Assembly (NCBI GenBank): GCA_003560495.1
Contig: PWLM01000217.1
Span: forward strand, 1-64,000
Direction of reading: 5' to 3'
Length of the DNA stretch: 64,000 bases
Origin: Bacillus sp. (in: firmicutes)
Lineage (GTDB): Bacteria; Bacillota; Bacilli; Bacillales; Salisediminibacteriaceae
A program made the position numbers and the translations under genes. The number at the start of each line of letters is the position of its first letter. Positions within the stretch are counted from its first letter, which is position 1. Positions 55,932-64,000 of this stretch are shown piece after piece. The notes under the pieces are model-generated. The model was not told the origin of the DNA, ran no database searches, and saw nothing but the letters and a program-made list of their open reading frames with translations.

Positions 55932-56855
55932 TTACTCTGCCTCATTTCTGCTTAAACCTTCTATAAAGGTTTCAGCATTATGTCTCATCATATCTATATA
56001 CGATGCAGCTTCACTTCCTTCTTCTCCTATTGCATCAGTATATACTTCCCCGGCAATTTCCACTCCGGAGTTGTCCGCCACCGTTTCCATATAACGTGGA
56101 TCAACAGTTGACTCCACAAACACCGCCGGTACTTCTCTTTCCTGAATGACATCGATGATCCGGTTGATCTGTCCGCTCGTTCCCTCCTCATGAGAATTCA
56201 TTTCCCATATTCCGTCAGAGTCAAAGCCGTAATCTTCCGCAAAATATTTAAACGCATTTTCACTGACAATGATCATACGCTGATCTTCATCAATTTCCGC
56301 TGTACCTTCTTCGATTTCAGCTGAAAGCTCTTCTATCTCCTGTTTATAATTTTCAGCGTTTTCCTCAAATATATCTGCTCCTTCCGGGTCTCTTTCTGAA
56401 AGATCGGCTGTAATATTATCAATATAATATTCTGCATTTTTCGGACTCAGCCAGGCATGGGGATCCGGAACATCCTCTCCTTCCAGCGGAATCGGTTCAA
56501 CTCCTTCTGATATTTCAATAATTTCCGTATCTGCCGCATTATCCATTATCCGCTCCAGCCATTCTTCAAGATTGAGTCCATTCGTGTAAAATACATCAGA
56601 TTCGTTTACTTTTCTGAAATCGCTCGGCACAGGTTCGTATTCATGGGGTTCTTCCCCGATCGGTACGATGTAATCCACTTCGCCCCGTTCTCCTAGAACT
56701 GCCTCGGTCATGTCTGCCAGTACAGAAAAACTGGCTGTCACATAAAGACCTTCACCGTTATTACCTTCATTTCCGCCTTTGGCTTCCTCATTATTACTTC
56801 CGCACGCCGAAAGCAGGAAGAGCGACAGGCCAAATAAAACAAATATTTTTTTCAT
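55932..56855 (-). CDS. Metal (Mn/Zn) ABC transporter substrate-binding lipoprotein, ZnuA/TroA family
   Basis: Lipobox LSAC; IVPIGEEPHEYEPVPSDFRKVNESDVFYTNGLNLEEWLERI, DPHAWLSPKNAEYYIDNI, cluster A-I fold motifs. Confidence 0.94.
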   Translation of the reverse strand: MKKIFVLFGLSLFLLSACGSNNEEAKGGNEGNNGEGLYVTASFSVLADMTEAVLGERGEVDYIVPIGEEPHEYEPVPSDFRKVNESDVFYTNGLNLEEWLERIMDNAADTEIIEISEGVEPIPLEGEDVPDPHAWLSPKNAEYYIDNITADLSERDPEGADIFEENAENYKQEIEELSAEIEEGTAEIDEDQRMIIVSENAFKYFAEDYGFDSDGIWEMNSHEEGTSGQINRIIDVIQEREVPAVFVESTVDPRYMETVADNSGVEIAGEVYTDAIGEEGSEAASYIDMMRHNAETFIEGLSRNEAE

Positions 56856-56901
56856 GTGCATGTTCCTCCACTTCTCCTAACGTATCTTTACTCTGGTTAT
56901 A

Positions 56902-56923
56902 AATGTTTCACTAAGGAAACATT
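56902..56923. promoter_or_regulatory. Candidate MntR-like operator 1
   Basis: AATGTTTC-actaag-GAAACATT palindrome upstream of the metal-binding protein gene. Confidence 0.5.
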
Positions 56924-56961
56924 TTCTCAATTATAATAATTAAAATGTTTGTTGTAAAGGA

Positions 56962-56989
56962 AAATAATTTGCCCTCAGGCAAATTATTT
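56962..56989. promoter_or_regulatory. Candidate MntR-like operator 2
   Basis: AAATAATTTGCC-CTCA-GGCAAATTATTT, perfect 12-bp arms. Confidence 0.55.
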
Positions 56990-57051
56990 ATATTTCGTTT
57001 CTCGAATTTTTCTGCTACGATATACATAATTCAATTTCAAGGAGGCATTTG

Positions 57052-59004
57052 ATGAATAAACGGACAGTAACGATCAACGATTTGGATAAACTACATATGA
57101 TACAGGAACCAGTCTTTTCCCCTGACGGTAAAAAGCTGGCATTCGTACGAAAGAAAATAACGGGGGATGACTACTGCTCCCACCTCTTTGTGCAGGATGT
57201 GTCTTCGACTGCATCCGTACAATGGACATTTGGAAACGGCACAGCAGGGAGTCCCCAGTATTCACCGGATGGAAAATGGCTTATTTTCAGTGGGACTAAA
57301 AACGCCGGGGATAAGCCCCAGCTGTTTCTTTTTGCAGTAGACGGTGGAGAAGCAGAACAGTTAACGTACCTTCCTGAAGGAGCGTATCGTCCAAAATGGA
57401 ACGAAGAGTCTTCCGAAATCCTGTTCTCGACTCCACTTGTACCCGGAGAGGACCCTGCCGTTCCTGAGGAAAAATCAAAAAAGCCGGAGCCGCTAATAAT
57501 TGACTCATTAAAATACAAATCAGATGCTGCGGGATTTTTTACAAACAAACGGAAGCAGCTGGCTGTTTTATCTCTTTCCACAAAAAAAATAAACGTGCTT
57601 ACAGAAGAAAATTTTGATCTGGAACCTGCTGACTGGGACAAAAAAGGCAGTCAAATTCTTTACCTTGCCGATAAACATGAAGATTCCTCCGTTGGTACCG
57701 AACTTTATCTTTTTAACAGAAAAAGCGGCCAGCATAAGAAAATTATGCATGGGGCTTTTTCACAGGCTTCCTTTTCACCGGACGAGACAAAGATAGCGGT
57801 TCTCGGGCACGAACAGAAATTTAAAGGAGCAACGCAGACTGAAGTATGGGTATATGATATTGAAGCAGCACAGGCCTTCAGTCTCACAGCCCGTACCGAC
57901 CTGGGCTTTACTGATACAATGATTGGTGATATTCAATCTGCTTCTGCCAGTTCCGGCCCGTATTGGAGAGAGGATGGGAAAGCAGTTTATGCTCCTGCCT
58001 CCTATCACGGCAGTACTAATTTATATGAAATTACAATGGACGGTACCGTAACGCCAATAACGAAAGGAAACCAGCACATCTTTGCTTCTGCTGTTCACTC
58101 TCCGTCTGCTACAGCAGCCGCAGCCATCAGCCGTCCGGACGATCCAGGAGAAATCTATATCTCATCTCTTAATGCCCCCGACTGGAAGCAGCTCACTTCG
58201 CTGCACGAAGATTTTCACGCGGAGATTCAGCTGTTTTCTCCGGAGGAAATCTGGTTCAAAGCAAAAGACGGTCTGAATCTTCAGGGATGGATCATTCGAC
58301 CAGATCATTCGGCCGGTCAGGGGCTGCTTGAGATTCATGGTGGTCCCCACGCGATGTACGGCAACACGTTTTTTCACGAAATGCAGCTTTTAGCTGCCCG
58401 GGGTTATACAGTGTTTTACTGTAATCCACGGGGCAGCCACGGCTATGGCCAGCAGTTTGTTAATGCTGTACGAGGGGATTATGGAGGTATGGATTATGAG
58501 GACATTATGAGCTTTACAGATGAAGTCCTTGGCCGCTTTAACGAAGTGGATAAAAACAAGCTTGGAGTTACCGGAGGCAGCTATGGAGGATTCATGACTA
58601 ATTGGATAACAGCCCATACAGACCGCTTTAAAGCAGCTGCTACGCTGCGATGTATATCCAACTGGATCAGTTTTTATGGTGTTAGTGATATCGGCTACTT
58701 TTTTACAGAATGGGAAGTTGGCCGGGACTTCCTGGACGATCCGGATACGCTGTGGAAGCATTCACCTCTCAACTATGTCAGCCGGATAAAAACGCCTTTA
58801 CTGATAATGCACGGCGAACAAGATTTAAGATGCCCGATTGAACAGGCAGAACAGCTTTTTGTTTCCCTGAAGAAGCTTGGACGCTCTACAAAATTTATAC
58901 GCTTTCCGGAAGCAAATCATGATCTGTCACGCAGCGGCCCTCCTCATCTCCGCAGGAGGCGTCTGGAGGAACTTGCAGGCTGGTTTGACGAGTACCTGCG
59001 CTGA
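57052..59004 (+). CDS. S9 family peptidase (prolyl oligopeptidase / acylaminoacyl peptidase-like)
   Basis: N-terminal WD40-like/TolB repeats and catalytic GGSYGGFMTNW, HGEQDLRCPIEQAEQLF, EANHDLSR. Confidence 0.94.
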   Translation: MNKRTVTINDLDKLHMIQEPVFSPDGKKLAFVRKKITGDDYCSHLFVQDVSSTASVQWTFGNGTAGSPQYSPDGKWLIFSGTKNAGDKPQLFLFAVDGGEAEQLTYLPEGAYRPKWNEESSEILFSTPLVPGEDPAVPEEKSKKPEPLIIDSLKYKSDAAGFFTNKRKQLAVLSLSTKKINVLTEENFDLEPADWDKKGSQILYLADKHEDSSVGTELYLFNRKSGQHKKIMHGAFSQASFSPDETKIAVLGHEQKFKGATQTEVWVYDIEAAQAFSLTARTDLGFTDTMIGDIQSASASSGPYWREDGKAVYAPASYHGSTNLYEITMDGTVTPITKGNQHIFASAVHSPSATAAAAISRPDDPGEIYISSLNAPDWKQLTSLHEDFHAEIQLFSPEEIWFKAKDGLNLQGWIIRPDHSAGQGLLEIHGGPHAMYGNTFFHEMQLLAARGYTVFYCNPRGSHGYGQQFVNAVRGDYGGMDYEDIMSFTDEVLGRFNEVDKNKLGVTGGSYGGFMTNWITAHTDRFKAAATLRCISNWISFYGVSDIGYFFTEWEVGRDFLDDPDTLWKHSPLNYVSRIKTPLLIMHGEQDLRCPIEQAEQLFVSLKKLGRSTKFIRFPEANHDLSRSGPPHLRRRRLEELAGWFDEYLR

Positions 59005-59075
59005 GACAGCGCAGAGGACAGGGTGGCCTCTCCATGCTACAATACAGTCAGTAACTGTTGAAAGGAGGCTGCTTT

Positions 59076-59711
59076 TTGTCCTGTCTTCCCGAAAATCTGT
59101 ATCAATACTTTAAACAGCGAAAAGCCGGCGTACTTGATTCTGAACAGTACAGACGATACGCCATCTTTGTACCTCTTGCGATGCAGGATGGAGAACTAAG
59201 CGTCATTTTTGAAGTACGTTCCGAATTTGTACCACAGCCGGGAGAAATTTGTTTTCCCGGCGGCAAGATCGATGATGGCGACAGCGGTGCGTCCGCCGCC
59301 GCAGAAAGAGAACTCTGTGAAGAACTGGGTTTGTCTCCGGAAGATGTGGAAATCACTGGAGATTTGGATTACATGGTCACTCCCTCCAAATCCATGATTT
59401 TTCCTTTCCTTGGAGAAATTAAGAGCAGCGCTGAACTGAAACCGAATCCTGGAGAAGTAAAAGAGATTTTTTCAGTGCCTTTAAAAGACCTGCTCGAAAT
59501 GAAACCTAACGAGCATCGTATTCAGCTCGCAGTCAAGCCGGAGGATGGGTTTCCCTATCACCTGATTCCGAACGGCGAAGATTACCCGTGGAGTGCGGGG
59601 GTTATATACGAACATTTTTACCAGTATAAGAACTATATTATCTGGGGGCTTACCGCACGCATTCTTACACATGTTCTGGAAGAAATGAAAAAAGCCCGGA
59701 CTACAGTTTAA
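59076..59711 (+). CDS. NUDIX hydrolase (CoA pyrophosphatase-like), probable TTG start
   Basis: Nudix box GGKIDDGDSGASAAAERELCEELGL; AAAGGAGGCTGCTT-TTG. Confidence 0.92.
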   Translation: MSCLPENLYQYFKQRKAGVLDSEQYRRYAIFVPLAMQDGELSVIFEVRSEFVPQPGEICFPGGKIDDGDSGASAAAERELCEELGLSPEDVEITGDLDYMVTPSKSMIFPFLGEIKSSAELKPNPGEVKEIFSVPLKDLLEMKPNEHRIQLAVKPEDGFPYHLIPNGEDYPWSAGVIYEHFYQYKNYIIWGLTARILTHVLEEMKKARTTV

Positions 59712-59737
59712 TGTGGCCGGGCTTTCTATATGTCGTG

Positions 59738-60439
59738 TCAGCCTCTGCGGCGTATTTCCTCCAGCATAAGCAGTACCATTTTAGCTGAGTTTACAGAAGC
59801 TGTTTCTAAAAACTCATCGTAGGAAATTTTGGCGTCCTGTCCCGCAATGTCTGACAAAGAGCGGATAATAACGAATGGGCACTGAAACTGATAGCAGACC
59901 TGGGCGATCGCCCCTGCTTCCATTTCCGAGGCATAGGCATCTTCAAATCGGCTGCGCATTAGAATTTCCTGTTCAACACTGCTGATAAAAGAGTCTCCGG
60001 AAATAATCAATCCTTCCGCAGAATTAATACCAACTTCTCCAGCACATTCCTTCGCCACTCCGACTAAAAATTCATCCGGCTCGTAAAAAGCCGGCATACG
60101 GGGAACCTGTCCGTATTCATACCCAAACACAGTAGCATCCACATCATTGTAGCGCACTTCGCTGGATACGACGATATCCCCGACGTTCAGGCTTTTATAA
60201 AACCCTCCCGCTGAACCGGTATTTATAATATAATCCGGATAAAAGAGCTGGTTGAGAAGTGTCGTACTCACAGCAGCATTTACCTTTCCAATTCCGGATT
60301 TACCGACTATTACGTCTAATCCATGAAGCGTTCCTTCGTAAAATTCACATCCAGCGATCACAGTTTCAGAAACATTTTTCAATTCTGACTTCAGCATCTC
60401 TACTTCTTCCTCCATAGCACCGATTATTCCAATACGCAT
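59738..60439 (-). CDS. mtnN: 5'-methylthioadenosine/S-adenosylhomocysteine nucleosidase
   Basis: [60 protein letters not shown]. Confidence 0.97.
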   Translation of the reverse strand: MRIGIIGAMEEEVEMLKSELKNVSETVIAGCEFYEGTLHGLDVIVGKSGIGKVNAAVSTTLLNQLFYPDYIINTGSAGGFYKSLNVGDIVVSSEVRYNDVDATVFGYEYGQVPRMPAFYEPDEFLVGVAKECAGEVGINSAEGLIISGDSFISSVEQEILMRSRFEDAYASEMEAGAIAQVCYQFQCPFVIIRSLSDIAGQDAKISYDEFLETASVNSAKMVLLMLEEIRRRG

Positions 60440-60703
60440 GTAAACACCCTTCCTGCCGGTTTATTTCATTTTTTTATCTTAACCTACAAATAAAACATAG
60501 ACAAGCAGTATCTGGAATGCAGAAAGAAACTTCCCTGAATTTTCCCCCGGATAAAATATCGTCGGCAACGAAATTTCTTTTATTTATTCTTTCACTAAAG
60601 ATTACAATAAGAACGGTATGATATTTGAAAAAGTTTATACTGCGTAGTTATTTAAATTGCAGAGCTGTTCCGATAAAATTAAATTTGGAACAGGAGGTAT
60701 ATT

Positions 60704-60919
60704 ATGATTTTAAGACCTGATGCGATCCATGATAAAGTGGAATTTTTTGAAGCGGAAAATCTCCAGAGACTGGAAGAGAAAATTCAGCAGAAAATTGATA
60801 TTAATGCTGATCTGCTCCTGGAAGTTTATCACGTAGCTTATCAAATAGTACCGGACGATAAAACAGGCAGAAACTACGCAACAGCTTCTGTTCATTTTAA
60901 ACAGCGCAGCAGCCGGTAA
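60704..60919 (+). CDS. YrzA-like DUF2536 family protein
   Basis: DKVEFFEAENLQRLEEKIQQKIDINADLLLEVYHVAYQ; RBS GGAGGTATATT; near mtnN as in Bacillus. Confidence 0.85.
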   Translation: MILRPDAIHDKVEFFEAENLQRLEEKIQQKIDINADLLLEVYHVAYQIVPDDKTGRNYATASVHFKQRSSR

Positions 60920-60958
60920 CCGTAAGCTTACACGTGAATAACAAATCCACAAACAGCT

Positions 60959-60991
60959 GGAAACCCTGCCGGATAAGATCCGGCAGGGTTT
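60959..60991. terminator. Hairpin terminator between the yrzA-like and yrrS-like genes
   Basis: AAACCCTGCCGGAT-aag-ATCCGGCAGGGTTT. Confidence 0.85.
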
Positions 60992-61166
60992 CCAGTTTGT
61001 TTATTAAATCTTATTTCTCGAATAATTATTCTGCCGTACAGGCCATCCTGCCCGGAAAAGCATCCCACGGAGGCGAAAGCAGAGAACCAACGATCTATAC
61101 ATAAAAAGTTCTTTTTCAAATTCGTGAAGCTTTACTCCACTTAAGAGGACACCCTCTTTTGATTTT

Positions 61167-61922
61167 TTAATAAGGATTGGAATTGAGTCGTTCTACACTT
61201 ACAGGCTGCCAGCCTTCGTTTTCAACCCACTCCAAGTGAACACGGTAAGGCCGGTCACGATCTCCGTCTGAAGCACTGACAGTGCCTACAGCTGAATACT
61301 GATCGCCGCCGTTTTCAAGCCGGTGGACATTCAGTTCATCTTCATTCGAAGGAAGTCCAGTGGCATAGCTGATTGCTTCGATCATTTCATTCCAATTCTG
61401 CCCTCCGCGGTCAAAGTTCAGAGAAAAATTTTCCTGCGATGTTCCTATTGGCTCCCATTCCCCGTCTTCAGGGGCTTCATTGTTTTCATTGTTTTCATTG
61501 TTTTCGTTACTTTCGTTGTTTTCATTGTCTTCATTGTTTTCGTTATTTTCATTGCTGCTGGTGTTTTCATTATTCCCGTTGTTTTCTTCATTCGAATTAT
61601 TTTCGGAATTATCGTTGTTGTTTTCGACATTTTCTCTTCCGGCATTCAGGTTATTATTAAAGCTGTTATCACTATTATTCATGCCGGCATCTGATCCGTC
61701 GTTTACTGAAATATTTTCTGTGCTGTTATTTTCAGCGTCATCAGTTGCTGCTTCATCCGAGCCCCCTCCTATAATCAGCCCAATGCTTACGACTACTATG
61801 AGAAGTGCTACCATGCCTATGGATAAGTTTAAAACTGTATTCAGCTTCCGGTTTTTTTTCTGTCCGGAGCGCTGTGGAATATTATTACTCACTTTATTAA
61901 ATCCTCCCTTGCCTGCATTCAT
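61167..61922 (-). CDS. YrrS-like DUF1510 protein with N-terminal TM and Asn/Glu-rich linker
   Basis: LNTVLNLSIGMVALLIVVVSIGLIIGG TM, N/E-repeat linker, C-terminal domain WNEMIEAISYATGL...RPYRVHLEWVENEGWQPVSVERL; next to greA. Confidence 0.85.
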   Translation of the reverse strand: MNAGKGGFNKVSNNIPQRSGQKKNRKLNTVLNLSIGMVALLIVVVSIGLIIGGGSDEAATDDAENNSTENISVNDGSDAGMNNSDNSFNNNLNAGRENVENNNDNSENNSNEENNGNNENTSSNENNENNEDNENNESNENNENNENNEAPEDGEWEPIGTSQENFSLNFDRGGQNWNEMIEAISYATGLPSNEDELNVHRLENGGDQYSAVGTVSASDGDRDRPYRVHLEWVENEGWQPVSVERLNSNPY

Positions 61923-62140
61923 ATTCTTTCGTTATTATAAGCTATTTCGGCTTAAAATTCGACATAATGAAAGACTTTCAACTTTTTTTTGCAATTGCTT
62001 CTTTGAAATTCACCTTTATTCCCGCTTGCAGCAGATGCAAAATCCGCCTCTTCCCTTTCTTCTGGAAGCCGAGTTTCAACAGGCCTTTTAACATAACTAA
62101 AAAAAGAGGAGCTGCACAGCAGCCCCCTCTCAATTTCTCA

Positions 62141-62611
62141 TTAAAATATTTCAAGTATTTCCACTTTCATGTCCCCTCCGGGAGTTGCTACAAGTACTTC
62201 TTCTCCCGGTCCTTTGCCGAGAAGACTTTTAGCCATTGGAGAGTCGTTGGAAATTTTCCCTTCAATCGGATCGGCTTCTGCACGTCCCACAATTGTATAT
62301 TCTTCTTCATCCCCATCAGGAAGTTCTTTGAATTTGACAGTTTTACCTACCTGAACTGTAGAAGCATCCGTGTCTTCTTCAATAATTTCCGCGTTCCGGA
62401 TCATTGTTTCCAGCTGCTGAATGCGTCCTTCCACAAATGCCTGTTCTTCTTTGGCAGAGTCATACTCCGAGTTTTCGGAAAGATCCCCGAAGCTCCGGGC
62501 CACTTTGATTCTCTCTACTACTTCTTTACGACGTTCTGTTTTTAATAGTTCAACCTCTTTTTCGAGCTTTTCTTTTCCTTCTTCAGTCATAAAATGTTTT
62601 TCATCTGTCAT
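62141..62611 (-). CDS. greA: Transcription elongation factor GreA
   Basis: [58 protein letters not shown]. Confidence 0.97.
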   Translation of the reverse strand: MTDEKHFMTEEGKEKLEKEVELLKTERRKEVVERIKVARSFGDLSENSEYDSAKEEQAFVEGRIQQLETMIRNAEIIEEDTDASTVQVGKTVKFKELPDGDEEEYTIVGRAEADPIEGKISNDSPMAKSLLGKGPGEEVLVATPGGDMKVEILEIF

Positions 62612-62810
62612 ATGGTTCCTCTCCTTCATTCCGATAAAATATGCAGGCAGCGTTTACAAAATCAAACAATCCACCGTATATAAAGGGTAAGCGCCCAACA
62701 GCTGTCCTAAAAAAGGCAGCTTGTCAGGGCGCTTCATAACTGGCTATTTGATTAATATTCCTGCTGTACAAATGCTATTATAAAGAAGTTTGGTATAAAT
62801 GCCAAATTTT

Positions 62811-63449
62811 TTATAACATTGCTTTAGATTCCAGTATAGTTTTTATCTTTGTAACCATCAAATCGATTGCCACGTGATTGTGTCCGCCTTCCGGAACGAT
62901 GATATCTGCATATCTTTTCGTCGGTTCTATAAACTGCAGATGCATTGGTCTAACTACCGATGTATACTGATCTATTACTGAGTCAATCGTCCGGCCCCGC
63001 TCATTTATGTCCCGCAGCAGTCTGCGGATGATACGCATATCCGAGTCAGTATCGACGAATAATTTAATATCCATCATATCACGCAGCCGGTCGTCTTCCA
63101 AAATCATAATGCCTTCCAGAATAATTACGTCTCGCGGTTCTACAGGAATTATTTCTTCTGCCCTTGTATGGTTAGGATAATCATATACCGGTTTTTCTAC
63201 ACTTTTTCCTTCACTAAGCTCCTGAAGATGTCTGATCAGAAGGTCGTTATCAAACGCCAGAGGATGATCGTAATTTGTTTTCAACCGTTCTTCCATAGGA
63301 AGGTGCGCCTGATCTTTGTAGTAGGCATCCTGTTCTATCATCAGAATTGACTGCTCAGGAAACTGTCTGTAAACTTCCTTCGCCACTGTTGTTTTTCCTG
63401 AGCCGGAACCTCCGGCTACACCGATAATAATAGGTTTTTTATGCATCAT
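62811..63449 (-). CDS. udk: Uridine kinase
   Basis: [34 protein letters not shown]. Confidence 0.97.
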   Translation of the reverse strand: MMHKKPIIIGVAGGSGSGKTTVAKEVYRQFPEQSILMIEQDAYYKDQAHLPMEERLKTNYDHPLAFDNDLLIRHLQELSEGKSVEKPVYDYPNHTRAEEIIPVEPRDVIILEGIMILEDDRLRDMMDIKLFVDTDSDMRIIRRLLRDINERGRTIDSVIDQYTSVVRPMHLQFIEPTKRYADIIVPEGGHNHVAIDLMVTKIKTILESKAML

Positions 63450-63493
63450 CCTAAATCCTTTCCTATCCTAATTCAAATATTTTCAGGCGGTAG

Positions 63494-64000
63494 TTATCTG
63501 CCACTGCTCACTGCGTGTTTTTGTTTCCGGGAGACGAGCAGGCCGTCTCCTGCCGGAAGCAGAAAAGTGTGAAAACGAGGATGGTTCATCAGACTTGTAT
63601 TGAAATCGTGTATGCGATCCACCATTTTTTTCATTCTTCTGCTTTCCGGTTTGTTTTCTCCAGTAACAAAACCTTTGAAAAGCACGTTATCTGACACAAT
63701 AAGCCCTCCTTCTTTTACGAGCGGCTCGTAAAGCTGGAAAAACTTTTCGTACTGACCTTTTGCAGCATCAATAAAAAGCACATCATAGGGGGCAGAAGCT
63801 TCCACTTCGGCAAAAACATCGAGAGCATCCCCCTCTATAAGCTGAAAACGGTTTTCCATCCCTGCTTTTTGAATATATTCTCTGGCAGTGGCTGCCCTGC
63901 TTAGATCCCGTTCCAGAGAAATAACCGCTGACCCCGGCAGGAATTCAAGCATTCGAATAGCAGAATAACCGATTGCCGTGCCGATTTCAAGAATTTTTTC
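63494..64000 (-). CDS. O-methyltransferase (YrrM-like), 5' end beyond window
   Basis: Reverse-strand frame open to window edge: EKILEIGTAIGYSAIRMLEFLPGSAVISLERD...PYDVLFIDAAKGQYEKFF...GGLIVSDNVLFKG. Confidence 0.93.
   Translation of the reverse strand, partial: EKILEIGTAIGYSAIRMLEFLPGSAVISLERDLSRAATAREYIQKAGMENRFQLIEGDALDVFAEVEASAPYDVLFIDAAKGQYEKFFQLYEPLVKEGGLIVSDNVLFKGFVTGENKPESRRMKKMVDRIHDFNTSLMNHPRFHTFLLPAGDGLLVSRKQKHAVSSGR

Noticed and set aside
55508-55966. 152-aa plus-strand ORF over the hesB-like gene
   Set aside because: Antisense artefact; it begins inside the terminator, and the minus-strand frame with UGA has the family motif, RBS and terminator.
61470-61640. Short tandem repeats resembling a CRISPR array
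   Set aside because: Units are 9-12 nt codon repeats inside a coding region with no spacer/repeat structure.
61480-62091. 203-aa Phe/Leu/Ser-rich plus-strand ORF that looks like a membrane protein
   Set aside because: Antisense translation of the N/E repeat and TM region of the YrrS-like gene.

Overview
This is a chromosomal core-genome window from a low-GC Gram-positive of Bacillaceae type. Gene content and the Mrp antiporter suggest a halo/alkaliphilic relative of Bacillus; that placement is inference. Most of it (1-40.4 kb) is the conserved rpoD-dnaG ... glyQS-recO-era-cdd-dgkA-ybeY-pgpH-phoH-floA-nfeD-yqeY-rpsU-mtaB-rsmE-prmA-dnaJ-dnaK-grpE-hrcA-hemW-lepA-rpsT-holA-comEC/EB/EA-yqeM-rsfS-yqeK-nadD-yhbY-aroE-yqeH-yqeG block. 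A seven-gene Mrp Na+/H+ antiporter operon follows, then psd, a DHH-CBS-nucleotidyltransferase fusion, a YkuV-like thioredoxin, deoD, lplA, an aldo/keto reductase, dapF, a metal ABC-transporter binding protein, an S9 peptidase, a NUDIX protein, mtnN, yrzA-like, yrrS-like, greA, udk and an O-methyltransferase. The most important observation is a gene missing from the ORF track because it has an in-frame TGA. At 55586-55870 (minus strand) there is a complete 94-codon HesB/IscA-like reading frame, M..TAGMG(UGA)GGPQLGLALD..SDCC. It has its own ribosome-binding site, a candidate promoter, a perfect terminator and a possible bacterial SECIS hairpin just after the UGA. This looks like a HesB-like selenoprotein. 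Other notable points: the sporulation genes yqfC, yqfD, gpr and spoIIP are missing from their usual syntenic slots; the YkuV-like protein has Ser in place of the first active-site Cys; there are two MntR-like palindromes; and there is a structured leader upstream of the Mrp operon. No rRNA, tRNA, IS element, prophage or CRISPR array was recognised.
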